Positions 17,710-26,274 of a stretch of 27,587 bases of DNA are shown piece after piece. The position numbers and the translations under genes were made by a program. The stretch spans positions 1 to 27,587 of IMG/VR virus record IMGVR_UViG_3300036715_000736. One strand, 5' to 3'. Position 1 is the first letter of the stretch. Every line of letters begins with the position of its first letter. Source of the stretch: a virus. The notes beneath the pieces are model-generated. The model searched no databases, was not told the DNA's origin, and was given only the letters and a program-made list of their open reading frames with translations.

Positions 17710-19962
17710 ATGGCGACACCTGAAACCCCGGCTGGTGGAAAGGCAACGCCCTTTGAGCCCGGCTTGATCGAGCGAATTGCAGGCGCGATCCGCTACACCA
17801 TCACCGGTGAAGCGCCTGATTGGTTCGGTCCCAACAAACCCCTGCCTCCGCAGGCTCCAGAGGAAGTGAAGGGCCGCCCCTTCGACTTCCCTGTGGGCGT
17901 CAACCTTAACTACCGTCCCAAGAGCGAGGCCAGCGAGTCCGGCGTTGGATTCGATGTCCTGCGGCGCATCGCTGACCCCGCGGCGGGCGGGCTGGACCTC
18001 ATGCGTATCGCCATCGAGACCCGCAAGGATCAGATGGAGGCTCAGCGCTGGGTCATCCGCCCGAAGAAACTGAATGACGGGGCGCCCGAGCCCTCCCAGG
18101 AACGGGCGAATCTGGTGCAGACCGCGCTTCGCCGGCCCGATCTGGTCCACACCTTCCGTCAGTGGCAGAGGCAACTGCTGGAGGATCTGCTGGTTATTGA
18201 CGCCCCGACGCTCTACCTGAGACCGATGGCCGAGGGCTTCAAGATCCCCGAGGTCATGGACGGCGCCACCATCAAGATCCTCGTGGATCAGAACGGACGG
18301 CGCCCCCTCCCGCCCGAGGCCGCCTTCCAGCAGATCATCAAGGGCCTCCCCGCAAACAATTACACCCTGGATGAACTGATCTACGCCCCGCGCAACCTGC
18401 GGAGCCACCGGTTCTACGGCATGAGCCCGGTCGAACAGGCGGTGAACATCATCAATCTGGGCCTGAAACGGCAGCTTCACCTGATCAGCTATTACACGGC
18501 GGGCAACATCCCCGAGCAATTGGTGGGCGCCCCGGAAATGTGGAACCCCGATCAGATCAAGCAAGCGCAGGATTGGTTTGACACCATCCTGACGGGCAAC
18601 CTCGAAGCCCGGCGCAAGCTCATCGTGGTCCCGGGCGGCATGGACACGAAACCCCTGAAGGACGCCCAACTGACTGACCCCCTGGACGAGTGGATGGCGC
18701 GGATCATCTGTTGGTGTTTCAGCATCAGCCCCTCCGCGCTGGTGAAGGACAACAATCGGGCAACGGCTCAGACCAACGCCGTCACAGCTCGGGCCGAGGG
18801 CCTGGAACCGCTGAAGGAGTGGTGGGCCGATGTGATGAACGAGGTCCTGGTCCGGTGCTGGGGCGCGGATGATCTGGAGTTCGCCTGGGCCGACGAGGAA
18901 ATCACGGACCCCAAGGTGAAGGCCGAGGTCCACAAGGCATATGTGGACATGAAGGTGCTCACCCCTGATGAAGTGCGTGAGGACCTGGGCAAGAAGCCCC
19001 TGACCCCCGAGCAGAAAGAGGAACTGAACCCCCCGCCCCCTCCGGGGCTGTTCGGCGGAGCAGGTGGGGACGAGTTGGGCGGTGGAGGCGATCCGACCGG
19101 GATGCCGGGTGCAAAGCCGAAGCCTCCCCAGGGGGGGGACCGTGACTCGGCCTCCGGCCTCCCCCCTGCCTCTGATCGCGGCGCTGAGAAGGTTGAAAAA
19201 AAAAGGGCACTGGCTCCCCTGACCCGGAACCGCCCCATCGCCCGGCGGGTGGAGAAGCGCATCCTGACGGCCACCAAGCGATACTTCGCCGGCATCCGTG
19301 ACGCCGTGCTGGCTCACCTTCGGGCTGAAAAGATCGCCAAGGCTGAGTTCACCCGCGAGGAGCTTGAGGCGATCTTGGCGGCCTTGCCGGTAGAGGATCG
19401 CGATGAGTTCCTTGACCTGCTCAAGCAAGAGTTGGGCCGCATCGCCATGGATGGTTCCAGCGAGGCCCTGGACCAGATCTTTGAGTTCACCGGGACCATG
19501 AGTGAGGATGCCCTGGACGAGATGCTTTCCCAGGCGAACCAGAAGGCCATCGCGTGGGCCGAGGAGCACGCAGCCAGCCTGGTCACGGGCATCGACGAAA
19601 CCACCCGCGAAGGGCTGAGGGATCTGGTTAGTCAGGCCCTCACGGGCGGATGGAGCAACGATGAGTTGGCAGATGCCATCCAGGATGCGGCCGGCTTCGG
19701 GGATGCCCGGAGTGAAATGATCGCCCGCACGGAGACCGCCGCCGCCGACATCCAGGGCAACCTCATGGGCTACCGTGAGTCCGGCGTTGTGGATGCCAAA
19801 CAGTGGCTGGTGTCCCAGGATGAGGTATGCGAGGACTGTCAGGCCATGGATGGCATGGTCGTGGCCCTGGATTCCGAGTTCCCCGGAGGCGATCCGCCTC
19901 TTCACCCTAACTGCCGGTGCGACCTGCTCCCGGTTCTTTCGCAACCCAATCAGGAGGAATAA
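17710..19962 (+). CDS. Portal protein fused to SPP1-gp7/Mu-F head morphogenesis domain
   Basis: AGGAGG precedes ATG 17710. The 750-residue product combines two usually separate proteins. Residues about 1-440 are portal-like (NLRSHRFYGMSPVEQAVNII, then the LVKDNNRATAQTNAVTA stretch typical of Mu-gp29/SPP1-gp6-type portals). Residues about 440-500 are a Gly/Pro linker. Residues about 500-750 form a Mu-F/SPP1-gp7 domain ending in ARTETAAAD, a CEDC motif and the PPLHPNCRC signature. The portal forms the DNA entry ring; the gp7 part aids head assembly. An A9 run marks the junction (19196-19204). Confidence 0.85.
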   Translation: MATPETPAGGKATPFEPGLIERIAGAIRYTITGEAPDWFGPNKPLPPQAPEEVKGRPFDFPVGVNLNYRPKSEASESGVGFDVLRRIADPAAGGLDLMRIAIETRKDQMEAQRWVIRPKKLNDGAPEPSQERANLVQTALRRPDLVHTFRQWQRQLLEDLLVIDAPTLYLRPMAEGFKIPEVMDGATIKILVDQNGRRPLPPEAAFQQIIKGLPANNYTLDELIYAPRNLRSHRFYGMSPVEQAVNIINLGLKRQLHLISYYTAGNIPEQLVGAPEMWNPDQIKQAQDWFDTILTGNLEARRKLIVVPGGMDTKPLKDAQLTDPLDEWMARIICWCFSISPSALVKDNNRATAQTNAVTARAEGLEPLKEWWADVMNEVLVRCWGADDLEFAWADEEITDPKVKAEVHKAYVDMKVLTPDEVREDLGKKPLTPEQKEELNPPPPPGLFGGAGGDELGGGGDPTGMPGAKPKPPQGGDRDSASGLPPASDRGAEKVEKKRALAPLTRNRPIARRVEKRILTATKRYFAGIRDAVLAHLRAEKIAKAEFTREELEAILAALPVEDRDEFLDLLKQELGRIAMDGSSEALDQIFEFTGTMSEDALDEMLSQANQKAIAWAEEHAASLVTGIDETTREGLRDLVSQALTGGWSNDELADAIQDAAGFGDARSEMIARTETAAADIQGNLMGYRESGVVDAKQWLVSQDEVCEDCQAMDGMVVALDSEFPGGDPPLHPNCRCDLLPVLSQPNQEE
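19196..19204 (+). other. A9 slippery run at the portal/Mu-F junction
   Basis: Nine A's read as GA-A AAA AAA AGG give an in-phase A-AAA-AAA heptamer. Slipping to -1 reaches TGA at 19299-19301; slipping to +1 reaches TGA at 19220-19222. Either would release a portal without the Mu-F domain. The run lies exactly at the linker end. Confidence 0.45.
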
Positions 19963-19965
19963 CCC

Positions 19966-20421
19966 ATGGCTGCGCCCTCTGCTCTGACGCTCTTCAACAC
20001 GTTCAAGGCGAACCTCGGAAACGGGACGTTCGACATGGACTCCAACTCGTTCAAGGCTGCGCTGTTCACAAGCTCCGCCTCGCTTTCCGCAGGAACTGGC
20101 GAGGTGTTCGCCGACCTCACGAACGAAGTAGCCAACGGAAACGGCTACACTTCCGGGGGTGTCTCGCTCACCTCCCCCACGTTCACGCAGACTTCCGGCA
20201 CGGCGGCATTCAAGACGGGCAACAATCCTTCGTGGACCGGCTCCGGTTCTGGGTTCTCAGCCCGCTACTTGGTGCTCTACGCCTCGGGCACGCTCAACGG
20301 CAAAGCGAACCCGCTCATTGGCTTCCTGCTGCTGGACTCTACTCCCGCCGATGTGTCTTTCGCTGCGGGCAACACGGTGACTGTCACGCAGAACTCCGCT
20401 GGCTGGTTCACGCTCACCTAG
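19966..20421 (+). CDS. Conserved phage structural protein
   Basis: CAGGAGGA precedes ATG 19966. The 151-residue product is Gly/Ser/Thr-rich and beta-like, with the pattern SFKAALFTSSASL, NEVANGNGYTSGGVSL and ARYLVLYASGT. I associate this pattern with a widespread family of small phage virion proteins encoded between portal and capsid genes. The exact location (head decoration, fibre or tail) is not known from sequence. Confidence 0.6.
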   Translation: MAAPSALTLFNTFKANLGNGTFDMDSNSFKAALFTSSASLSAGTGEVFADLTNEVANGNGYTSGGVSLTSPTFTQTSGTAAFKTGNNPSWTGSGSGFSARYLVLYASGTLNGKANPLIGFLLLDSTPADVSFAAGNTVTVTQNSAGWFTLT

Positions 20422-20433
20422 TAGGAGGCTCAA

Positions 20434-20598
20434 ATGAATCCTGGAGATCGCGTCGTCATCCTTCCGCCCTTTGCGGATGCCTTCCCCGGCGTCCACACCG
20501 TGTCCACTGTAGGTACCGCCGATGATGGGCAAACGGTGATCTACCTGGAGGGCATTGAGTCTGCCTTCGCGCCGATGTATCTGGAGGCCGCGCCATGA
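20434..20598 (+). CDS. 54-residue protein, SH3/KOW-like
   Basis: TAGGAGG precedes ATG 20434; the frame ends at TGA 20596-20598 and overlaps the next ATG. The product starts with NPGDRVVILPPF and continues with short beta-strand patterns (TVSTVGTADDGQTVIYLEG), the look of a small SH3-like barrel. It lies among virion genes, so a minor structural or assembly role is likely. No named family recognised. Confidence 0.55.
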   Translation: MNPGDRVVILPPFADAFPGVHTVSTVGTADDGQTVIYLEGIESAFAPMYLEAAP

Positions 20599-21428
20599 CG
20601 GATTTTGCGACTACCTCAGACGTAGTCTCCGCCCTTGCCGCCAGCGGCGGGGGCGGCGCGGGTGGGAGGTTCAACATCTTCAAGACCGGCCTCACCTCCG
20701 TGGCCTCCAACTGGTATTCCGGGTGGCAGGAGGGCGGGTCGCCTGCGGCGGGGGCGACTCCCGGAGCGTGGGCGAATCCGACAGCCACTACGCTAGGGTC
20801 CTATAACCCGAACTACATCAACCCCGGAACGGCCACCTGCCGCCTGCTGTGGGGCTCAATCACCCAGACTGCCACGGGCCAGGGCAAATGGTTGATCGAC
20901 CGCCTGGGTCACATGGGCGGACTCAACGGGACCGTGACCACGGCCCAGTCCACCGGCGCGGTGATGACCTCGCCCGTGAGCGATGGCCGATGCTCTTCGG
21001 ACTACTCAGACGTGGAGTGGTACCTGGAATGGTATACGGCCACGGGCTCAACCGGCGTCACGGCCACATGTGCCGTGACATACAACGATGCCTCCACCGG
21101 GTCCGTGTCCGTTACCATCGCGGCCTCCCTGCCCGCCTACCGAATGCTCCCTATCCAGCCGCCAGCCGGAACCGTGGGCAAGTGGATCAAGACGGTTGAT
21201 TCCGTTACCCTCAGCGCCACCACGGGGACTGCCGGTAGCTTCGGCGTCACGGCGGTCAAGAGGCTGGCGCCGTTCATGAGCCCCGTCGGAAACTACCCTG
21301 ACACCAGGGACTTCGCTGCACTCGCGATGCCCAAGGTCGGGGCAAATGCCTGCATAAATGCGATGTATTGGACGACCACGACCAGCACCGGCACCAGCGT
21401 CGGCTCCATCGCCATCGGAGCCAAGTAG
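20595..21428 (+). CDS. Structural protein, probable surface/fibre-type
   Basis: ATG 20595 overlaps the previous stop. The 277-residue product begins with a short helix and a Gly run (ASGGGGAGG), then is mainly beta-like, rich in Thr, Ser, Trp and Tyr (TYNDASTGSVSVTIAASLPAYRMLP; GTAGSFGVTAVKRL). Composition and position fit a head or tail surface protein. No family was recognised with confidence. Confidence 0.55.
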   Translation: MTDFATTSDVVSALAASGGGGAGGRFNIFKTGLTSVASNWYSGWQEGGSPAAGATPGAWANPTATTLGSYNPNYINPGTATCRLLWGSITQTATGQGKWLIDRLGHMGGLNGTVTTAQSTGAVMTSPVSDGRCSSDYSDVEWYLEWYTATGSTGVTATCAVTYNDASTGSVSVTIAASLPAYRMLPIQPPAGTVGKWIKTVDSVTLSATTGTAGSFGVTAVKRLAPFMSPVGNYPDTRDFAALAMPKVGANACINAMYWTTTTSTGTSVGSIAIGAK

Positions 21429-21430
21429 CC

Positions 21431-22414
21431 ATGCTCTGGACCACCCGCGCCACGGCTCAGGACCTCCGGGACGAAGACGTCCTGGGAGCCGTGACCGGTT
21501 CGGAGTTTTGGGAACCAGCTTCTGTTGGGGGGACGGTTCTCAATTGTCCTACGCCGACGAATATCGTCACATCCGCAGCAGCGTCTGCGCTGGCGGTCAG
21601 CTTGGCCGTTCCGTCGGCCACCATGACCCTTGCGGAACCCGCGCCTGCCTTGTCGCAAGCCAACGTATTGCAGGTGCCGTCCGCTGCGGCGATGAGCACG
21701 GCGGGACCGGCGCCTTCTCTTTCCGTGAGCCTGCAAGCGCCCGTCGCTGCGGTGGCATTTGCCACGGCTGCGGCAGTCCTTGTCTCGGTTTTGGGGATAC
21801 CCTCAGCCGCGTCCGTGAGCGCCGGGGCACCTGCGCCTTCTTTGGTGGTGAGCCTGGGCACTCCGGCACCTGCGGCGATGGGGTTCTCCGCGCCGGCACC
21901 GGCGCTGTCCACCTCCAGCACCACCTCTCTGCAAATCGGAGGACCGGGAAGTCTCACCCTGGGCAGCCCGGCCCCTTCGATGGGGTTCACACTCGCCGCC
22001 CCCGTCACGTCCGTCACCCTTGCAAGTCCAGCGCCAACGCTGGCCGTGGGGCAGGTCCTCCAGGTGCCGGCCCCGGCTGCTATGGCCCTGTCGGGACCAG
22101 CGCCGAGCCTAGCGCGGAGCCTTGGCCTTCCGTCCGCAGCGCTGGCAACATCCGGGGCGTCACCTTCCGCACAATTCATCCTCAGCGTTCCGTCCTCATC
22201 GCTGGCCTTCTCCACGTGGGCGCCTTCCTTGTCCATGGCGGGGCAATTGGAGACGGACCCGCGCTTCTATGTTGAGGTGCAAGCTAGGGCCTGGGCGGTG
22301 ACGCTGGAGGCCCGGACCTATACCCTGACGCCGGTGGCCGTCGCCGCCGTCACCCCTGACGCCCGCACCTGGGCCATCACCCTGCCCGCCCGAACATACG
22401 AGGTGAACGCATGA
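21431..22414 (+). CDS. Ala/Pro/Ser repeat protein, virion-associated
   Basis: ATG 21431 lies 2 nt after the previous stop. In the 327-residue product, residues about 50-275 consist of roughly ten degenerate units of about 20 residues built on the theme 'PAPSLxVSLxxPxAAxxxA', alternating short hydrophobic strands with Pro-Ala-Pro turns. This suggests a repetitive beta-structure such as a fibre shaft. The C-terminal part has repeats of another type (ARAWAVTLEARTYTL and ARTWAITLPARTYEV). Repeat variation at this locus could alter fibre length. The function is inferred. Confidence 0.55.
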   Translation: MLWTTRATAQDLRDEDVLGAVTGSEFWEPASVGGTVLNCPTPTNIVTSAAASALAVSLAVPSATMTLAEPAPALSQANVLQVPSAAAMSTAGPAPSLSVSLQAPVAAVAFATAAAVLVSVLGIPSAASVSAGAPAPSLVVSLGTPAPAAMGFSAPAPALSTSSTTSLQIGGPGSLTLGSPAPSMGFTLAAPVTSVTLASPAPTLAVGQVLQVPAPAAMALSGPAPSLARSLGLPSAALATSGASPSAQFILSVPSSSLAFSTWAPSLSMAGQLETDPRFYVEVQARAWAVTLEARTYTLTPVAVAAVTPDARTWAITLPARTYEVNA

Positions 22415-22722
22415 TCCAGAGCTTCAGCCCCAAGGACCCTGAGGAGGTCATCACCCTCACGGTCAAGTTCGACAACCTGCTGACGGGCGCGGAGACCATC
22501 ATAGGCACCCCGGTGTTCACCGCCGAGCGCCAGGACGGGACCACAGAGGACACCAGCGCCATGCTCAGCGGGGCTGCCACCGTCCAGGGCGTATCGGCTC
22601 TTCAGAAGGTCGCGGGCGGCACGAATGGCGCCACCTACCTCATACGGGCCAAGATCACGACATCGGGCGGCCGGACCCTGGTGGGGGGTGGGCTGCTCCC
22701 CATCAAGCGCGGGGCGGCCTGA
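22411..22722 (+). CDS. Phage fibre-tail adaptor-like structural protein
   Basis: ATG 22411 overlaps the previous stop (ATGA). The 103-residue product has a single Ig-like pattern: DPEEVITLTVKFDNLL at the N-terminus, ERQDGTTEDTSAML in the middle and GGTNGATYLIRAKITTSGGRTLVGG at the end. This arrangement is common in small phage proteins described as fibre-tail adaptors, encoded next to fibre genes. The assignment rests on pattern only. Confidence 0.58.
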   Translation: MIQSFSPKDPEEVITLTVKFDNLLTGAETIIGTPVFTAERQDGTTEDTSAMLSGAATVQGVSALQKVAGGTNGATYLIRAKITTSGGRTLVGGGLLPIKRGAA

Positions 22723-22729
22723 TCTGGCT

Positions 22730-22771
22730 GTTGCAAAAAGGCCTATGGTGCTAGAATCCGTTGCGAAAAGG
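22730..22771 (+). promoter_or_regulatory. Extended -10 promoter with flanking direct repeats
   Basis: TGCTAGAAT (22749-22757) is a good extended -10 (TGnTANAAT); TTGCAA at 22731-22736 is a possible -35 at a short 15-bp spacing. GTTGCAAAAAGG (22730-22741) and GTTGCGAAAAGG (22760-22771) are direct repeats 30 bp apart, one mismatch, placed around the -10. The second includes the ribosome-binding region of the protease gene. Confidence 0.45.
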
Positions 22772-22779
22772 AGGGACCG

Positions 22780-23967
22780 ATGCGGATTTGGGGAGACATC
22801 ACCAAGGTCAGCGAGAACGATGACGGCACCCTGACCGTTTCCGGCATAGCCTCCAGCGAAGCGGTGGATAGTGACGGCGAGACCGTCACCGCCACGGCCA
22901 TGAAGGAGGCCATCCCTGACTACATGAAGTTCGGCGCCCTGCGGGAAATGCACCAGCCCATCGCCGCCGGCACCGCGATTGCTTGTGAGGTCCAGGAGGA
23001 TGGCCGGACCTACCTGGAAGCCCTCGTCGTGGATGCCGAGTCCTGCCGGAAGGTGAAGACTGGCGTACTCAAGGGCTTCAGCATCGGTGGGAAGGTCACG
23101 AAGCGGAACGGCAAGAACAAGAAGGTCATCGAGGGCATCAAGCTGGTGGAAATCAGCCTTGTGGACCGCCCCGCCAACCCGGAGGCCATCATCGGCCTTG
23201 TCAAGATGGAGGACACTGTGGACGAGACCACGATCACGCCCGGCACCGAAATCAAGATCACCAGCGACACCCCGGCGGTGGACCTCGAGAAGGCGGAGCG
23301 CCTGAACATCGTCAAGGCGTGGGCCGGGGAGGAAATCATGGATGCCGGTCAGGCTCTGGCCTGCCTGGATGCCCTGTTCTGGCTCTGGCAGCAGGAACTC
23401 TCCGATGGCGACGCGGCCCAGGCGGCGGATCTGGAGGTTGCCTGTGGACGCCTCCGCGCCTTCATCGCGTCCGAAATCATGGAGGACAACTCCCAGCCCC
23501 AGGGCGATGCCGTGCTGGCGATGGGAGCAGATACTGGCGACCTGGAGAAGAAGGGCGCCAAGTATTCCCAGAAGACCAAGGCCGACCTGAAGGCGGTGAA
23601 GGATGCCGTCGCGGCCCTGATCGAATGCATGAAGCCCTTCGAGGACATGGATGATGGCGAAGATGACGAGAAGGCTGACGCCGCCGACGCCATCCAGAAG
23701 GCCGCCGCCCTGGAGGACGAACTGATCAAGGCGCATCAGGAACGTGATGAGGCGATCAACAAGGCCGTCACCCTGGAGCGCGAACTGACCACCCTCAAGG
23801 GCCAGAAGCCCCTGAAGGTTGTGCCCATCGAAAAGGGCAAGGAAGACCGGACCATCACGAAGTCCGAAGGCGCCGGGGCCGAGCCCGTAACCTCCGATCC
23901 CCTGGCGGCCATGAAGAAGGTCCATGCGACCAGTGGCCGTCCCATCCTCACCACCCGCCTCGGCTAA
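22780..23967 (+). CDS. XkdF-type prohead protease with C-terminal scaffold-like region
   Basis: AAAAGGAGGG precedes ATG 22780. The 395-residue product has protease residues in its first 150: EMHQP (His58) and LKGFSIGG (Ser101), followed by LVEISLVDRPANPEA, the signature of XkdF/HK97-type serine proteases that process capsid proteins. Residues about 230-370 are helical and charged (KTKADLKAVKDAVAALIE, then LIKAHQERDEAINKAVTLE), as expected for an attached scaffold. It is encoded directly before the major capsid gene. Confidence 0.82.
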   Translation: MRIWGDITKVSENDDGTLTVSGIASSEAVDSDGETVTATAMKEAIPDYMKFGALREMHQPIAAGTAIACEVQEDGRTYLEALVVDAESCRKVKTGVLKGFSIGGKVTKRNGKNKKVIEGIKLVEISLVDRPANPEAIIGLVKMEDTVDETTITPGTEIKITSDTPAVDLEKAERLNIVKAWAGEEIMDAGQALACLDALFWLWQQELSDGDAAQAADLEVACGRLRAFIASEIMEDNSQPQGDAVLAMGADTGDLEKKGAKYSQKTKADLKAVKDAVAALIECMKPFEDMDDGEDDEKADAADAIQKAAALEDELIKAHQERDEAINKAVTLERELTTLKGQKPLKVVPIEKGKEDRTITKSEGAGAEPVTSDPLAAMKKVHATSGRPILTTRLG

Positions 23968-23992
23968 GTCCGGGCAATCACAGGAGGGTTCC

Positions 23993-25468
23993 ATGAACCT
24001 CAACGAGACCCTGGACGCCATGAAGAACGCCCAGGCCAACGGCACCACAGACGAAGCGCTGAACAAGGCATTCACGCAGAGCCTGGGTCTGGTCAACTAT
24101 GACCTCCAGGCTCCCGCCCTCGCGCTCTACCCCTTCATGGCCTCCATGACCATGCTCCGAAACGACATCCCCCGCGTGGGCGGTGGTGGTGACACGGCGA
24201 CTCGCTGGAAGGCGATCACCGGCATCAACACCGGCAACACCCACCCCGGCGTGTCCGAGGGCAACCGTGGCGCGGCCACCGTCAGCAGCGTTGCGTCCTA
24301 CACCGCTGCCTATGTCGGGCTGGGCCTGGAGGACTACGTGACCTTTGAGGCCGACTACGCATCGCAGGGTTTCGATGACGCGAAGGCCCGCGCCGCCCTG
24401 GGCCTCCTGCGGTCCCTCATGCTCCAGGAGGAGCCCATGCTCCTCGGCGGCAACGCCAGCATCGCCCTGGGCACCACCCCTACCCCCACACTGTCCGCCG
24501 GTGGCTCCGGTGCGACCCTGCCCGCCGCGACTTACTCCGTCATCTGCGTGGCTCTGACCCCGCAGGGCCTCAGCCGGTCCAGCCTCGCCAACGGCGTGGT
24601 CCAGCAGATCGCCAAGACCAACACGGACGGCTCCACCGACACCATCAACGGTGGCGCGGCTCAGAAGTCCGCCGCCGCGACTCAGGCCATCACGCTCGGC
24701 CAGGTCCTCTCCTGCTCCGTGACCGCCGTGGAAGGTGCCGTGGCCTACGCCTGGTTCATCGGCACGGCTGGCTCTGAGAGGCTGGAGTTCATCACCAGCA
24801 TCAACTCGCTGGCCGTCTCTGCGCCCCTCAACGGCACCCGTCAGGCGGCCTCGGCTCTGGCCTCCGCCGACTACTCCAGGGACACCACCTACAACATGGA
24901 CGGCCTCCTGAGCTTCGCCAAGTCCGCGAACAACGCCCAGATCAAGACCCTGGCGACTGGCACCCCCGGCACCGGCACCACCCTGACCTCGGATGGTGCG
25001 GGCGGCATCCAGGAGCTGAACGACCTCCTGCAGAATATGTTCGACAACCTCCGGTTCGGCCCCAGCGACCTGCTGGTCTCCAGCGCCGGCATCCGGCTGA
25101 TCAATAAGCTTTGCCTCTCCAACGGCGGCGCCCCGCTGTTCCGGTTCAACCTGGACGGCGCCGGTCAGGCCGGCATCTCCGCTGGAGCCACCGTGGGTTC
25201 CTACCTGAACCCCATCACCAACGAACTCATCCGGGTTCGCGTCCATCCCTTCATGCCCGCCGGCACCATCCTGGGCTACAGCAAACAGATCCCCTATCCC
25301 CTCAACGGCGTGGGGAATGTGTTCCAGGTCAAGACCCGCCGCGACTACTACCAGCTTGAGTGGCCGCTTCGGAGCCGCAAGTACGAGTACGGCGTCTATG
25401 CGGATGAGGTCCTCCAGCACTACTTCCCCGCTTCCCTGCTGAAGCTCACCAATGTGGCGGGCGCCTAA
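23993..25468 (+). CDS. Major capsid protein with inserted beta domain
   Basis: GGAGGG precedes ATG 23993; an upstream in-frame extension overlaps the protease gene and is rejected. The 491-residue product opens with a helical segment and a conserved-looking GGGGDTATRWKAITGIN stretch. Its end (LEWPLRSRKYEYGVYADEVLQHYFP) resembles the last strands of an HK97-type capsid. Between about residues 155 and 300 lies a Gly/Ser/Thr-rich insert with an Ig/Big-like look (ATYSVICVALTPQGLSR), likely displayed on the capsid surface. Position after the protease and size support the call. Confidence 0.8.
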   Translation: MNLNETLDAMKNAQANGTTDEALNKAFTQSLGLVNYDLQAPALALYPFMASMTMLRNDIPRVGGGGDTATRWKAITGINTGNTHPGVSEGNRGAATVSSVASYTAAYVGLGLEDYVTFEADYASQGFDDAKARAALGLLRSLMLQEEPMLLGGNASIALGTTPTPTLSAGGSGATLPAATYSVICVALTPQGLSRSSLANGVVQQIAKTNTDGSTDTINGGAAQKSAAATQAITLGQVLSCSVTAVEGAVAYAWFIGTAGSERLEFITSINSLAVSAPLNGTRQAASALASADYSRDTTYNMDGLLSFAKSANNAQIKTLATGTPGTGTTLTSDGAGGIQELNDLLQNMFDNLRFGPSDLLVSSAGIRLINKLCLSNGGAPLFRFNLDGAGQAGISAGATVGSYLNPITNELIRVRVHPFMPAGTILGYSKQIPYPLNGVGNVFQVKTRRDYYQLEWPLRSRKYEYGVYADEVLQHYFPASLLKLTNVAGA

Positions 25469-25486
25469 CCAACCCCGCACTTAACC

Positions 25487-25521
25487 CAGGGGCGGGTGGG
25501 CAACTGCCCGCCCCTGCTTCT
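25487..25521 (+). terminator. Strong hairpin after the capsid gene
   Basis: A perfect 10-bp stem (CAGGGGCGGG 25487-25496 with CCCGCCCCTG 25507-25516) around a 10-nt loop, then CTTCT. It lies between the capsid gene and the connectors and would lower read-through so that capsid is made in excess. It may also stabilise the mRNA. Confidence 0.6.
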
Positions 25522-25531
25522 AGGAGCCACC

Positions 25532-25729
25532 ATGAGCATCAAACTGTTCCACACGGACGCGACAAGCTGTTCCGTGGACGGCAGCAACTATGAGAAAGCG
25601 CCCGATGGGTCCTTTGAAGTGGAAGACGCCCACGCCGCCGTCCTGCTGGACCACGGGTTCACCACCATCCCGCCTGAGGACGTGGAGGCCCCCACCCGCA
25701 AGATCCGCCAGAAGAAGGTTGAGGAGTAG
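25532..25729 (+). CDS. Small head-associated protein
   Basis: TAGGAG precedes ATG 25532; an in-frame GTG at 25496 lies inside the hairpin and is rejected. The 65-residue product is acidic in the middle (SFEVEDAHAAVLLDHGF) with a basic C-terminal tail (TRKIRQKKVEE). Small proteins with this 'aaxLLxHGF' pattern occur between capsid and connector genes in many phages. Function unknown, probably virion assembly. Confidence 0.6.
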   Translation: MSIKLFHTDATSCSVDGSNYEKAPDGSFEVEDAHAAVLLDHGFTTIPPEDVEAPTRKIRQKKVEE

Positions 25730-25734
25730 AGACC

Positions 25735-26274
25735 ATGGCCGCCGGGGACCTGACCACCCAAGAAGCCGTCAAGCTCTACCTGGGCCTGACCAGCGCCACC
25801 GATGACGCACTCATCGCGTCCCTGGTGACCTCGGCCTCGGCATGGGTCAATTCCTACCTGAACCGCGACATCCTGGAGAACACCTACAGCGATGTTTTGG
25901 ATGGCACCGGCACCCCGAAGCTGATGGTGGGCCAGTATCCCGTAACCGATGTCCTAAGCCTCACGGTGGACGGTGTGGCCGTGGATCTGACGACCATCGT
26001 TTACCGGGGCGCCCTGCTCATCCGAACAGATGGTGCAACGTTCACCAGCGGCTACGGGAATGTGGCCGTGGTCTACAAGGCAGGCTATGCCGCGATCCCG
26101 GCTGACATCGGTCAGGCCGTCGTGAAGATGGCCGCCTGGGCCTACAAGGAGAAGGACCGGCTCGGGCACGCTTCCAAGACCATCGCCGGAGAGGTGGTGG
26201 CTTTCCAGACCCAGGACATCCCCAACGATGTGAAGACCCTTCTGAACAACTGGCGGAATGTGGTGCCGGTATGA
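25735..26274 (+). CDS. Head-tail connector protein (HK97 gp6-like)
   Basis: GGAG lies before ATG 25735. The 179-residue product starts with a helix pair typical of gp6-like adaptors (TTQEAVKLYLGL, DDALIASLVTSASAWVNSYLNRDIL), then a beta-rich middle (VTDVLSLTVDGVAVDL; YGNVAVVYKAGYAAIPADI) and a C-terminal helix (AVVKMAAWAYKEKDRLG). This order matches DUF3199/gp6-type connectors that attach under the portal. ATGA overlap with the next gene. Confidence 0.8.
   Translation: MAAGDLTTQEAVKLYLGLTSATDDALIASLVTSASAWVNSYLNRDILENTYSDVLDGTGTPKLMVGQYPVTDVLSLTVDGVAVDLTTIVYRGALLIRTDGATFTSGYGNVAVVYKAGYAAIPADIGQAVVKMAAWAYKEKDRLGHASKTIAGEVVAFQTQDIPNDVKTLLNNWRNVVPV

Noticed and set aside
17242-19944. 900-codon open frame on the minus strand opposite terminase and portal
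   Set aside because: It mirrors the codon pattern of the genuine + strand genes in a GC-rich genome; its product shows no recognisable motif and it has no promoter context, while the + strand products have full family signatures.
22318-24096. 592-codon minus-strand open frame opposite the protease gene
   Set aside because: Shadow of high-GC codon usage; no recognisable domain, and the + strand encodes a clear XkdF-type protease.
23978-25480. 500-codon minus-strand open frame opposite the capsid gene
   Set aside because: Gly/Val/Arg-rich shadow of the capsid coding sequence without any motif.
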